From positions 682,001 through 746,000 of the forward strand of contig CAWFGC010000004.1 in the NCBI GenBank assembly GCA_963815185.1: 64,000 nucleotides of DNA, in the 5' to 3' direction. The notes under the pieces were generated by a model. The model did no database searches. It had not been told where the DNA came from and was given only the letters and a program-made list of their open reading frames with translations. This document shows positions 26,959 to 35,867 of this stretch, piece by piece (the stretch's first letter is position 1; the number at the start of each line of letters is the position of its first letter). The position numbers and the translations under genes were made by a program. The stretch is from SHZL01 sp963815185 (lineage in GTDB: Bacteria; Pseudomonadota; Gammaproteobacteria; Xanthomonadales; SZUA-36).

Positions 26959-29451
26959 ATGGCTGATATGAGCAAGCCCGATAAGGTCAGCGTGCCGCCT
27001 GGTTCGGGGGCCCCCGGCGTTCTGCCGCGGTTCATGGCCAAACTGCGCAGCCTGAAGCTGAGCACGCTGGCGATTTTGTTCAACGTCGGCCTGATCACGG
27101 TCGTCATCGGCGCGGTTTTCACAAGCTTGAGCATCGAACTGCGTAGCGAAACAAAACAGCTCCTGCAAGACCTGCTCAATCGCAGCGAACAGCAGGTTCT
27201 GAGTATTCAGGAGGACAATCTTTCCCAGCTGCTTTGGGCTTCGTCCCAGATCAGCAACAATTCCACGCTCAGAGCCGCGATGGAGACCTACCGCCTGGAG
27301 GCAGCCCCACGACCGGAAGTCCGGGCCGAGCTGTTGGCCACGCTGCAGAACGAATTGGACAAGATCTGGGCCGGGCTCAGGCATGATCTCCTTTTTGTGA
27401 CCAACGAATCGGGTGTGGTGCTGGCGGCGAATGGCCGCATCAAGTCACTGCCTCCGGCCGGCGAGGATCTTTCCGCGCTGCCGGTGCTAAAGCACGCGCT
27501 GGATCCCTCGGCTGCGGTCGGTGACCGGAACTTCGGTGTCATTACCCGTGGCAGTGAGCACTTTCTGGTCGGGTCCCTGCCCATCGAAATGCAAGGCTTC
27601 ATCATTGGTTCACTGACCCTGGGCGACCGCATCGACAGCAGCTTCCTGCCCAACCTCAGAGCTTTCTTTGGTGGGGAAACCGTGGTTACCGTGGGCCGAC
27701 GCAGCATTGCATCCACATTGCCGCTGTCGCCCGGCGATGACTCCGGCGAGCGCGTATTGGCTGGACTTGGCGCCGGGGTAACGGGCGCCGACGGCACGGT
27801 TCGCCTGGACGGAGAAGACTACCTGGTCACTTCGATGATGCTGGGTACCGACGATTCCGGCAAGCCGGTCACGCTGTATTTGCTTCGTTCACTCACTCAG
27901 GCGCTGCAACAGCCCAATCAGAAATTGAAAAGAACCCTTGCGACGCAGGTTTTACTGGCGCTTGTTCTGGGCGCATTCCTGACCTGGGTGGCAACCCGCA
28001 CCAGCCTGCGGCCATTGAAGCGCTTTGTTGGATTCATGAAAAGCGTGGCGGAAACCGGCGATTATTCACGTCGTTTTCATGCCCGCATGCCGTCCAGTCA
28101 GCTGCCGCCGGGGCCGGGTGCGGGGCAGCTCAGGGACAGCCGCGAGCTGCAGAGCAACAACGAACTGGATCTGCTGGTCGATGGATTCAACAAGATGCTT
28201 GCGGTGATCGAGACCCGCGAGCGCTCACTGAAAAACGCGCACACGGAACTGGAACAGGGCATCCGGGTGCTGAATCAGAAAGAAGAAGAACTTCGCCAGG
28301 CACAAAAAATGGAGGCGATCGGGCTGCTCGCAGGAGGCGTGGCTCATGACTTCAACAACATTCTCATGGTGGTATCGGGGTTTTCCGAACTGGCGCTGCG
28401 CAGCCTGGAGGCCAATCACGAGGCCAGAGCCAGCATTGAAGAAGTAAAAAAAGCCAGCAAGAGCGGTTCACTGCTCACGCGACAGCTGCTTGCACTCAGC
28501 CGCAAGCAGGTGTTCAGGCCGAAGGTCATCAACCTCAACAGCCTGGTTTTCGAACTCGAGAAAATACTTCGAAGTGTCATCGGGGAATCCATAGAACTGG
28601 CAACCCGATTGGGTGAGGACCTGTTTAACGTGCTGGCAGATCCTGCCCAGATCGAGCAGGTTCTGCTGAATCTGACACTGAACAGCAGGGATGCGGTCGG
28701 GGCGTCCGGCACAATATGCATCGAGACCACGAATATCGTACCCGCCGAAAACTGTGGAAATAGCGGCCCCGATTTTCTGCGCTCGCCCCACGTGCGGCTG
28801 ACGGTGAGGGATGACGGATGCGGAATTGACGAAGAAACCAAGTCCCGCATGTTCGAACCCTTTTTTACCACCAAGGAGAAAGGCAAGGGTACCGGTCTTG
28901 GGCTGTCCACGGTTCATGGAATCGTCAAACAATGCGGCGGTCACATCCACGTAGAAAGCGAACCCGGCCGGGGAACGGAAATCAGCATCTATCTTCCGCG
29001 AATCACTCAGGCCATCGAAACCGCTATCGACGCTGACGGGAGCGGCGCTGCGGCAGGTTCCGAGACCATTCTGGTGGTAGAGGACGAGCCAGATGTGCGC
29101 AAGATCGTTTGCAAGCTGTTGAGCATGAGTGGTTACACCGTGCTCGAAGCCTCGGGGCCGGTCGAAGCGCTTGCGCTGTTCGAGCAGCGTGGAGATCCTG
29201 TCGATCTGCTGTTGACCGATGTCATCATGCCGGTGATGAATGGCCGCGAACTGTACGAACAGGTTGCCCGATTGGATCCCCATATCGAGGTGCTTTACAT
29301 GTCGGGCTATACCAATGGGGTAATCGATGATGGCGGCATTCTGTCCGAAGGCGTCAATTTTCTGCAAAAGCCCTTCGCCCCGGATGTACTGATGGCGAAA
29401 GTGAGAAAGATTCTCAAGGGTAACGGAGCGGCGGATCGGTCTGCGCTCTGA
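26959..29451 (+). CDS. Hybrid sensor histidine kinase with periplasmic sensor domain
   Basis: This 830-aa protein has TM1 (LSTLAILFNVGLITVVIGAVF, about 36-56), a periplasmic sensor of about 270 residues, and TM2 (ATQVLLALVLGAFLTWVAT, about 330-348). HAMP (about 349-425), a short coiled coil and HisKA follow, with His463 in GGVAHDFNNIL. The HATPase has N (LNLTLNSRDAV), G1 (DDGCGID) and G2 (GKGTGLGLSTV) boxes. The C-terminal receiver has Asp754 (LLLTDVIMP). No HPt domain is present, so how phosphate would reach the OmpR-type regulator is unclear. It lies 9 bp after the barrel gene, placing the sensor in the operon its regulator may control. Confidence 0.9.
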   Translation: MADMSKPDKVSVPPGSGAPGVLPRFMAKLRSLKLSTLAILFNVGLITVVIGAVFTSLSIELRSETKQLLQDLLNRSEQQVLSIQEDNLSQLLWASSQISNNSTLRAAMETYRLEAAPRPEVRAELLATLQNELDKIWAGLRHDLLFVTNESGVVLAANGRIKSLPPAGEDLSALPVLKHALDPSAAVGDRNFGVITRGSEHFLVGSLPIEMQGFIIGSLTLGDRIDSSFLPNLRAFFGGETVVTVGRRSIASTLPLSPGDDSGERVLAGLGAGVTGADGTVRLDGEDYLVTSMMLGTDDSGKPVTLYLLRSLTQALQQPNQKLKRTLATQVLLALVLGAFLTWVATRTSLRPLKRFVGFMKSVAETGDYSRRFHARMPSSQLPPGPGAGQLRDSRELQSNNELDLLVDGFNKMLAVIETRERSLKNAHTELEQGIRVLNQKEEELRQAQKMEAIGLLAGGVAHDFNNILMVVSGFSELALRSLEANHEARASIEEVKKASKSGSLLTRQLLALSRKQVFRPKVINLNSLVFELEKILRSVIGESIELATRLGEDLFNVLADPAQIEQVLLNLTLNSRDAVGASGTICIETTNIVPAENCGNSGPDFLRSPHVRLTVRDDGCGIDEETKSRMFEPFFTTKEKGKGTGLGLSTVHGIVKQCGGHIHVESEPGRGTEISIYLPRITQAIETAIDADGSGAAAGSETILVVEDEPDVRKIVCKLLSMSGYTVLEASGPVEALALFEQRGDPVDLLLTDVIMPVMNGRELYEQVARLDPHIEVLYMSGYTNGVIDDGGILSEGVNFLQKPFAPDVLMAKVRKILKGNGAADRSAL

Positions 29452-29593
29452 AACCGCCGCGCTTTGGTTCGGCCGGGGCGATGCATCGAAAGCCCGACTG
29501 CAAGAATCAACGACTTAAGCACGCAAGGCACAAGCAGGGAAACCCGAAACCCACGCAGAGCCACAGTGCCATTTAGCGGCATTTCACGGAAAA

Positions 29594-29647
29594 TTTAGTT
29601 TGCGTTCATTCTGATTTCAATCGTCGTTCAGGTCTTATGCCTAGCAT
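29594..29647 (+). promoter_or_regulatory. Putative response-regulator operator and promoter, site 2
   Basis: TTTA 29594, TTCA 29605, TTCA 29616 and TTCA 29627 lie exactly 11 bp apart, followed by TAGCAT (29642-29647) as -10. The first half-site is 48 bp from the -10, as in site 1. AAATTTA and GTTCAT are also shared at the same offsets. A start near 29654 gives a leader of about 68 nt before GTG 29722. The rest of the 29452-29721 gap shows no gene. Confidence 0.65.
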
Positions 29648-29721
29648 GGTTTCCGAAGAGCGAGCCATTGGTGATGAGAATTCCAGCCGTTCGAACGATC
29701 AGAAAACTTCAGGAGCAAAAC

Positions 29722-30882
29722 GTGAACGAGTCAATTTCAAGAACTCCTTTCCTCACAACGATCGCAGGGGTCGTGTTGCTGGCCCTTAGCACACCGTTGT
29801 TGGCAGTAACCCATGACGTCACGGTTGGGGATAACTTCTTCAGCCCCGCCAACATCACCATTAAGGTGGGGGATACCGTACGTTGGAACAATGCGTCCGG
29901 CGGCATGAGCCACAATGTAACCGCCAACAACAGCAGTTTCGCTTCGCCAACCTCCAGCAGTTTTACCTATACCCATACCTTCACCAGTGCGGGCTCGATC
30001 GCCTACCACTGCACCATTCACGCGTCGCAGATGAAGGGCAACATCACCGTTGAGGCTGATGAGCCGCCACCACCGCCTCCGGCCGCTGACCTCTCGTTGC
30101 TGACGGTCGACGCCGATGCGGGCAGTTTCCACCCTGGAGATGACCTTGCCATCGATATTTCAATCAAGAATATTGGCGGACAAAGCTCTGCAGCGGCGAG
30201 CATTACCTACTACGCTTCTACCAACAGCAGCATCAACTCAAGCGACACGGAACTGGGTACTGATGCGCTTGCCTCGATCGCGGCGAACGCAACGAAAAAC
30301 TACACTGCGGAGGTTTCAATACCCGGTGGCCTGGCGGTTGGATCGTATTTCATCGGCGCCATCATCGATCTCAATGACGCCAGCAGCGGCAACAATAGCA
30401 AGGCCGACACCACACCGATTGACGTCGTTGCCGACGATAACGGACAGGACTTCACGATCAATGCAGGTCTGAATGACGCCTGGTTTAACCCCGCGACTTC
30501 CGGGCAGGGCTTTTTCATCACGGTGTTCCCGGATATCCAGATGATGTTCCTGGCCTGGTTCACATTCGATACCGAACGTCCGCCGGTGTCTGTCGATGCG
30601 ATTCTGGGGGAACCCGGACACCGCTGGCTGACGGCATTTGGTCCCTATTCCGGCAACACCGCCATGCTGGATATAGAGTTGACCCGCGGGGGCGTTTTCG
30701 ACTCCGCCAATCCAGCGGTGTCGCAAAGTGCGGACGGTACTGTCGAAGTCGAATTCAGCGGCTGCAAGGCCGGCATGATCCACTACGATATCACTTCCGC
30801 TGATGTCAGCGGACAAATCCCGATACAACGCATCGCACAGGGCAACGTGCCCAATTGCGAAGCACAGGCCGCTGCCCAATAG
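29722..30882 (+). CDS. Secreted cupredoxin-CARDB protein with extra C-terminal domain
   Basis: GTG 29722 follows AGGAG and yields a clean signal peptide (TTIAGVVLLALSTPLLA). Residues 29-110 are a plastocyanin-like domain (VTVGDNFFSPANITIKVGDT) with type 1 copper ligands His64, Cys97, His100 and Met104. A proline linker leads to a CARDB-type immunoglobulin-like domain (about 118-235). The last 130 residues (GLNDAWFNPATSGQGFFITV, LGEPGHRWLTAFGPYSGNT) form a domain I have seen in other secreted proteobacterial proteins but cannot name. It is the first gene of the cytochrome operon and a candidate periplasmic or surface electron carrier (inference). Confidence 0.8.
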   Translation: MNESISRTPFLTTIAGVVLLALSTPLLAVTHDVTVGDNFFSPANITIKVGDTVRWNNASGGMSHNVTANNSSFASPTSSSFTYTHTFTSAGSIAYHCTIHASQMKGNITVEADEPPPPPPAADLSLLTVDADAGSFHPGDDLAIDISIKNIGGQSSAAASITYYASTNSSINSSDTELGTDALASIAANATKNYTAEVSIPGGLAVGSYFIGAIIDLNDASSGNNSKADTTPIDVVADDNGQDFTINAGLNDAWFNPATSGQGFFITVFPDIQMMFLAWFTFDTERPPVSVDAILGEPGHRWLTAFGPYSGNTAMLDIELTRGGVFDSANPAVSQSADGTVEVEFSGCKAGMIHYDITSADVSGQIPIQRIAQGNVPNCEAQAAAQ

Positions 30883-30904
30883 CGCCGGCGCGAGAAGGGA
30901 GCGG

Positions 30905-31501
30905 GTGGCCTGCGTGCGTCGGGTCGGCAGTGTGCTGACTGCGCTGATACTTGCCCAGGCCTTGGTGGTTGCCGCAGCGCGGGCGGCGGAACTGGAGGCA
31001 TTGAAGCAGACATGTTCGGCCTGCCACGGCGAGCGTGGAATGCCAATCAGCCACGACATTCCCGTCATCGCAGGCCAACCGTTTACCGTGATCGAAGATG
31101 CCCTGATCCTGTTTGCCGATGGAAAGCGTCCATGCACCGCCATGTGTGCAGTCGCCGCCATGCTGAGTCCGCTTGAGAAGGAAGCCCTGGCCAATCACTT
31201 TGAGCAGCAGGTCTTTGTCAGGGCAAACCAGGAATTCGATCCCGCATTGGCCACGCTGGGGGCGGAACTGCATACCAAGCGCGGTTGTGAGACCTGTCAT
31301 GCCAGCGGCGGGAGCATGGGTAATGGCATGGCGCCGATCCTGGCCGGGCAGTGGACTCCCTACCTGCGCAGCGCCCTGCATCAAGTCAAAGCCGGTGAGC
31401 GCAGCGGACCCAGCGTGATGAACCGGGCCATTCGATCGCTGAGCGACGATGAAATCGAAGCCTTGTTGAACTTTTACGCCCGTAATGGCCAACAGAACTG
31501 A
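30905..31501 (+). CDS. Diheme cytochrome c (c4/c553-like)
   Basis: GTG 30905 follows AAGGGAG and gives a signal peptide (VGSVLTALILAQALVVAAAR). The mature protein has two heme c sites, CSACH and CETCH, each followed by a class I fold segment (GMPISHDIPVIAGQP; GNGMAPILAGQWTPYLRSAL) with Met as possible sixth ligand. The helix LSDDEIEALLNFYARNGQ ends it. About 198 aa, the c4 pattern of two tandem domains. Likely a periplasmic electron shuttle between inner-membrane carriers and the decaheme cytochrome encoded next (inference). The stop overlaps the next gene's start region. Confidence 0.88.
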   Translation: MACVRRVGSVLTALILAQALVVAAARAAELEALKQTCSACHGERGMPISHDIPVIAGQPFTVIEDALILFADGKRPCTAMCAVAAMLSPLEKEALANHFEQQVFVRANQEFDPALATLGAELHTKRGCETCHASGGSMGNGMAPILAGQWTPYLRSALHQVKAGERSGPSVMNRAIRSLSDDEIEALLNFYARNGQQN

Positions 31502-32414
31502 TCATTGGAGGGCTGTTCTGACGGGAGTTTGCGCGGTTCTGTTGTGGCCCGGCGTTTCTCCAGCGGCGGAATACAGCCGCAGTGGCGCCGATTCCTGTCT
31601 GTTATGTCACGGGCAGGGGGCGGAAAAGCCAGCGACTGCGATATTTGCTACCCCCCATGGAGCCCGTTCGGACCCGAATGCGCCGTTTGCCCAGTTGCAA
31701 TGCGAAACCTGTCATGGCCCCAGCGAAGATCATGCCCGCGCCGAACGCCACGGTGACAGCGTCAAGCCCCCGCGCGTTTTCGGTACCGATTCGCCCACCC
31801 CGGCCGCGGAGCAGAACCAGGTGTGTATGGCCTGTCACGAAACCCAGGGGCGGCTGGGCTGGTTTGGCAGCCGCCATGAGGCCGCCCAGGTTTCCTGCGC
31901 TTCCTGTCACCAGATCCACCGGGAGCGCGACCGGGTGTTTGACTCATTGGCCCAGCAGCAGGCCTGTTTCGCCTGCCATCCGAAACGCCGCGCGGATACC
32001 TTCAAGCCAAGCAGCCATCCGCTGCGCTTCGGAGAAATGAGTTGCAGCAGTTGCCACGATCCGCACAACGGCAGCAATGACTTTCTGCTGCGCGCCGCCA
32101 CGGTCAACGAGACCTGTTATTCCTGCCACGCTGAAAAGCGCGGGCCATTTCTTTGGGAGCACGCGCCCGCCAGCGAGGACTGCACGCTGTGTCATCAGCC
32201 GCACGGCAGCAATCATCCGGCCCTGCTGGTAAAACGTCCGCCGCTGTTATGTCAACAATGTCATTCCGCCGAAGGGCATCCCAGCGTTGGCTACGGCAGC
32301 GATGATGTGGCGGACGATTTCAAGAATCGCTTCCTGCTCGGCCGCGGCTGTCTGAACTGTCATTCGCAGATTCACGGCTCCAACCATCCGTCTGGCGCGA
32401 CCTTACACCGATGA
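31485..32414 (+). CDS. Decaheme cytochrome c, MtrA/DmsE/PioA family
   Basis: A signal peptide (AVLTGVCAVLLWPGVSPAA) precedes exactly ten CxxCH sites: CLLCH (from Cys38), CETCH, CMACH, CASCH, CFACH, CSSCH, CYSCH, CTLCH, CQQCH and CLNCH. The length of 309 aa and even spacing match the MtrA/DmsE family, which sits inside an MtrB-type barrel and conducts electrons across the outer membrane. The gene overlaps both neighbours (cytochrome c upstream, mtrB-like downstream). No MtrC/OmcA surface cytochrome and no CymA are encoded nearby, which is more like PioAB/MtoAB metal-oxidation systems than Shewanella MtrCAB. Confidence 0.93.
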   Translation: MANRTDHWRAVLTGVCAVLLWPGVSPAAEYSRSGADSCLLCHGQGAEKPATAIFATPHGARSDPNAPFAQLQCETCHGPSEDHARAERHGDSVKPPRVFGTDSPTPAAEQNQVCMACHETQGRLGWFGSRHEAAQVSCASCHQIHRERDRVFDSLAQQQACFACHPKRRADTFKPSSHPLRFGEMSCSSCHDPHNGSNDFLLRAATVNETCYSCHAEKRGPFLWEHAPASEDCTLCHQPHGSNHPALLVKRPPLLCQQCHSAEGHPSVGYGSDDVADDFKNRFLLGRGCLNCHSQIHGSNHPSGATLHR

Positions 32415-34552
32415 TGCGCTTGCGTAGTCACATTCCGGTCCGGAAAGCGCTGTCCGTATTGCCAATGACGGTGTTCTTGATGGCGCTCGTCGCTGCCTCT
32501 GCAGGCCGGGCAGCGGCGCCCGAACCGATGCAGGATGAAGCTGCCGTCGATACCAGCCGCTGGCACTGCAGCTTGTGCCCGTATCGCGAGGGCTGGTATG
32601 GCGTGCTCGATTTTGGCCTGGGTGATGTCGGTGATACGTCACTCAAGTACGCGGACTATCGCGGCCTTGACGAGCGAGGCGCCTTTCCTGCACTCGACGG
32701 CGCTGCACACTATCGCGATTCACAAGATCATTACCTTGATTTTTTCGCCCGGGACCTGGGCCTCGACAGCCGCTCATTGGCACTGAGGGCAGGCTTGCGC
32801 GGGCGTTACCAATTTCGCCTCGACTATCATGAAATCCCCAAGTACCGTGGCTATGGCACTGAAACCGTTTACTCTGGCATCGGCAGTGACAGACTTGAGC
32901 TGCCTGCCAATTGGCAAAGCGCATTCAGCACTGATGGGATGACCGCACTGAGTGGCTCGCTGGTGCCGGCTCCACTGAAAACCTTGCGACGGAACTTGCA
33001 GGCCGGTCTCACCTTGAAGTTCCCCGGCAAGTGGACCTATGACCTGAACTTTCAGCATGAAACCAAGGACGGCACCCGCCCATTCGGCGCTGGTTTGTAC
33101 TTGCTCAATACCAGCCAGTTCCCGGTGCCGGTTGATTTCACCACGGACGGTTTCAACATGGGGCTGGAACGCGACAGCGAACGCGCTCACCTGCGCCTTG
33201 GATTCACCGGATCGCGGTTCGACAACGGGGTAGATTCAATTACCTGGGAGAACCCGTTCAGCTCCGAGCCAGCAAACCACTTGCTGCGGGCGGCGCTGGC
33301 GCCGGACAATAAGGCCTACCAGTTCAGCCTGCAGGGCGCTTTCGCACCTCGCCCAGGAGTGCATCTCAGTGGTCGTGCGGCACTGGGCCGGATGCGCCAG
33401 GACGATCCCCTGCTGCCTTACTCCATCAATCCGGATTTCGGCGATCTGACCCTGCCGCGCCCTACTGCGGGGCTGGACGTTGGAACCTTGAATATTGCCG
33501 GCAAACTGAGCGCGCGTCTGGCGCCGCGGCTGAATTTGCAAGCGGATGCGAAGATCGATCAGCGTAACAACCACAGCCCGGTGGATGTCTACACCATTGT
33601 CATCACCGACTTTGTTCCCGGCGGCGATCGCCTCAACCGGCCATACAGCTACAAACGCGAAACCTATGACGTCGAGATGAACTATCGCGCCGCAGCGGGC
33701 GTCAGCGTGCGTGGTGGTTCCGGTGAAGAGCGTTACAGGCGCACGCTGCAAAGTGTACGTGAGACGCGGGAGCGGACCTATTGGGGAGAATTGAATTTGA
33801 GCCACTGGTCTGCAGCGCAGCTACGAGTGAAGCTGGAAACCTCGACGCGCGACGCCTCCCCCTACGTGCAGGTTGATAAGACCGGGCTGATTGAGAATCC
33901 GTTGATGCGGAAATTCCAATATGCCGACCGCGATCGTAACCGGGCGGTAGTGGAACTGGATCTCATGCCCGGCCAAATCTGGTCTGCGAATCTGTCCTGG
34001 TCGCGAGCGCAGGATGACTACTCCAGCAGCATGGTCGGCCTGCACGATAGCGATGAGGAGAATTTCAGCCTGGATTTGGGGGGATTGCTTGGCGCGCGCA
34101 TCAGTTTTAACGCGTACGCCTCACGGGAAAATATCTCCTCGACGCTGTCCGGGTTCGATGCCGGAATTGAAGCACCGTGGAATGCGTTCACGCATGACCG
34201 GATCACCACGCTGGGCCTGAACCTCAGCGGCAGAATAAGCAAGCGTCTGTCCTTGGGCCTGGATTGGATGGAAGCCGCATCGAGCGGCAGGATCGCTGTT
34301 GTCACCAGCGAGGCCGACCAGCCATTTCCGGCCTTACGCACGCGACTGGGAGACTTGCGCGGCCATGTTTCCTTTGACATCAATCACGAATGGTCCTGGC
34401 GACTCGCCGTGGAATACGAAAGGCTAAGATCTTCCGACTGGCAAATCGATGACTTGGGCGCTGCTGGCATATCCCAGGTCTTGACCCTCGGGGGCCTCAG
34501 TCCGCGTTACAGCCTCACCACCGTACGCCTGCAAGCGAGTTACCGGTTCTGA
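32411..34552 (+). CDS. MtrB/PioB-family decaheme-associated outer-membrane porin
   Basis: The 713-aa protein has a signal peptide, then the CxxC motif typical of MtrB near the mature N-terminus (WHCSLCPYREGWYG, Cys53 and Cys56). A long series of amphipathic beta strands follows, ending in RLQASYRF with a C-terminal Phe, as outer-membrane barrels do. Segments such as YDLNFQHETKDGTRPFGAG and FDNGVDSITWENPF are characteristic of the family. It overlaps the decaheme gene by 4 bp (ATGATG/TGA). Together they should form a transmembrane electron conduit; direction of flow is not decided by sequence. Confidence 0.92.
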   Translation: MMRLRSHIPVRKALSVLPMTVFLMALVAASAGRAAAPEPMQDEAAVDTSRWHCSLCPYREGWYGVLDFGLGDVGDTSLKYADYRGLDERGAFPALDGAAHYRDSQDHYLDFFARDLGLDSRSLALRAGLRGRYQFRLDYHEIPKYRGYGTETVYSGIGSDRLELPANWQSAFSTDGMTALSGSLVPAPLKTLRRNLQAGLTLKFPGKWTYDLNFQHETKDGTRPFGAGLYLLNTSQFPVPVDFTTDGFNMGLERDSERAHLRLGFTGSRFDNGVDSITWENPFSSEPANHLLRAALAPDNKAYQFSLQGAFAPRPGVHLSGRAALGRMRQDDPLLPYSINPDFGDLTLPRPTAGLDVGTLNIAGKLSARLAPRLNLQADAKIDQRNNHSPVDVYTIVITDFVPGGDRLNRPYSYKRETYDVEMNYRAAAGVSVRGGSGEERYRRTLQSVRETRERTYWGELNLSHWSAAQLRVKLETSTRDASPYVQVDKTGLIENPLMRKFQYADRDRNRAVVELDLMPGQIWSANLSWSRAQDDYSSSMVGLHDSDEENFSLDLGGLLGARISFNAYASRENISSTLSGFDAGIEAPWNAFTHDRITTLGLNLSGRISKRLSLGLDWMEAASSGRIAVVTSEADQPFPALRTRLGDLRGHVSFDINHEWSWRLAVEYERLRSSDWQIDDLGAAGISQVLTLGGLSPRYSLTTVRLQASYRF

Positions 34553-34681
34553 AATTGGGATCCAGACGACGCAAAGGCTGTCACCGGCCCCCATCGATGC
34601 GGCAAGCGCAGCCCTTCGTCCTTGCTTATCGGCGTACAGTCAGTCTGATGATGCATGGCTGTTGATAAAGACGAAAGGAGA

Positions 34682-34938
34682 ATGAATTCGCGCTTCTGCC
34701 TGGGTCTTTTCTGCTTGCTGTTTTTTATGGCGACAGGCACCTGCCTGAGCTCGGAAGATCATCCTTTTTCATTGGCAGATAAAGACTCCCTGACGCGTTT
34801 GGCAGGTGCTTCTGCACATGAAGAACGATCTGCCCAGGATGATGCGCTGCCTTCGCGGTCTGTCTGCCGGTAGCGGCTCTGAGCAGGCCATTCGCACAGA
34901 TTTGCTACAGGTGTCCAGGCGAAGTGCCGGGGCACTGA
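34682..34938 (+). pseudogene. 5' fragment of a START/SRPBCC-like gene joined to a copy of its 3' end
   Basis: ATG 34682 follows AAAGGAG and encodes a signal peptide (MNSRFCLGLFCLLFFMATGT) and about 20 further residues (SSEDHPFSLADKDSLTRLA). At 34801 the sequence jumps into a 138-bp block nearly identical to 36150-36286, which is the 3' end of the START-like gene at 35868-36286 but here out of frame, so translation ends at 34873. The middle of the gene is missing. From 34939 to 35111 I see no feature. This looks like an internal deletion or duplication event around the higBA insertion. Confidence 0.55.
34801..34938 (+). repeat. Direct repeat A, copy 1 (about 138 bp)
   Basis: Nearly identical to 36150-36286 with about ten differences and one 1-bp indel, for example GGTGCTTCTGCACATGAAG in both. 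The copies bracket higBA at a distance of about 1.2 kb. Confidence 0.85.
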
Positions 34939-35111
34939 TTGGGAAACGGGGTAAGCAGTCAATGGTATACCGTCCACAGGACGGACAGACCCTACGAGGT
35001 GGCTATCGGGCGGAGCGCTGCAGAGCATGACGAAGCCCGCTTCGGACGGTGACTTGCTTCTGCCGTAGGGTGGCACACCTGCCAGTGCGAGATGGCCGGG
35101 TACTCGCGGTC

Positions 35112-35423
35112 CTAAGACACACGTCTTCCGTCCGCAACTAATGGCGTTGCTTCAATTTCCGGTCTTTCCAGTTTTTCCAAATCCAGATCATAGCGAGACT
35201 GCAGGTTCAGCCACATTTGAGCAGATGTGCCAAGAGCTTCCCCAAGCAGGCGCGCCATGTTTGCGGTAATACTTGCCTTGCAATTCACAATTCGATGAAT
35301 TTGTGTAGGAGTCTTCCCTGTAGCTTTGGCCAGCGCATAGCTGGAAATAGCCAGGTCTTCCATTGTCCGGCGTAATATGACGCCGGGGTGCGCCGGTTCG
35401 AGTTGGTTGGTTTTCGTCTTCAT
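35112..35423 (-). CDS. higA: HigA-type antitoxin (XRE HTH)
   Basis: The protein starts MKTKTNQLEPAHPGVILRRT, the HigA signature, with an XRE helix-turn-helix (AISSYALAKATGKTPTQIHR) and the tail ALGTSAQMWLNLQSRYDLDL typical of addiction-module antidotes. ATG 35423 has GGAGG 6-7 nt upstream and overlaps the toxin stop at 35420, so the order is toxin then antitoxin, as in higBA. About 103 aa. It should neutralise HigB and repress the operon. Confidence 0.92.
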   Translation of the reverse strand: MKTKTNQLEPAHPGVILRRTMEDLAISSYALAKATGKTPTQIHRIVNCKASITANMARLLGEALGTSAQMWLNLQSRYDLDLEKLERPEIEATPLVADGRRVS

Positions 35424-35677
35424 AAACGCCTCCATTGGCATGAGTGATAATCGGTAATCTCTACTTCGTTAGCGTTTCCTTCCGTCCATTTAAAGCACAC
35501 GCGGTATTGCTTGTTGATGCGAATGCTGTGCTGACCGAGTCGGCCGCCTTTCAATTCTTCAAGCGAGTTCGACGGTGGTATCAATAAATCGTTGAGGTTC
35601 ACTGCCGCGTCAAGTTGAATCAGACTTTCTCTGGCGCGTTGCTGAATTTGCTGGGGCAGCTTACGAGAAAACTGAGA
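35420..35677 (-). pseudogene. higB: HigB-type toxin, N-terminus interrupted by an in-frame TGA
   Basis: The open frame reads SQFSRKLPQQIQQRARESLI, QLDAAVNLNDLLIPPSNSLE, ELKGGRLGQHSIRINKQYRV and EVEITDYH, which is the RelE/HigB ribonuclease family with the catalytic-type C-terminal region. The family N-terminus (about 15 residues) should lie upstream, but a TGA at 35678-35680 cuts it; upstream codons (NFTFQF) are compatible with the family. The first start after the stop is GTG 35602, which would yield a 60-aa fragment. Either the toxin is dead, or the TGA is an error. Confidence 0.7.
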
Positions 35678-35867
35678 TCAGAACTGAAAAGTGAAGTTAT
35701 CCAACCTTGTAGATCAAAAACGGCGCAGCAGCCAGCATCTGATTTTCACCAGGGCACCGGTCGAACAGTGATATGGGCAAACACGTGTCGGGAGGGCGTC
35801 GGCAGGATGATTCTGCGATTGACGCGGTTGCGCCAATATCGTCTCCTGCCAAAAGGCTCAGATATGG

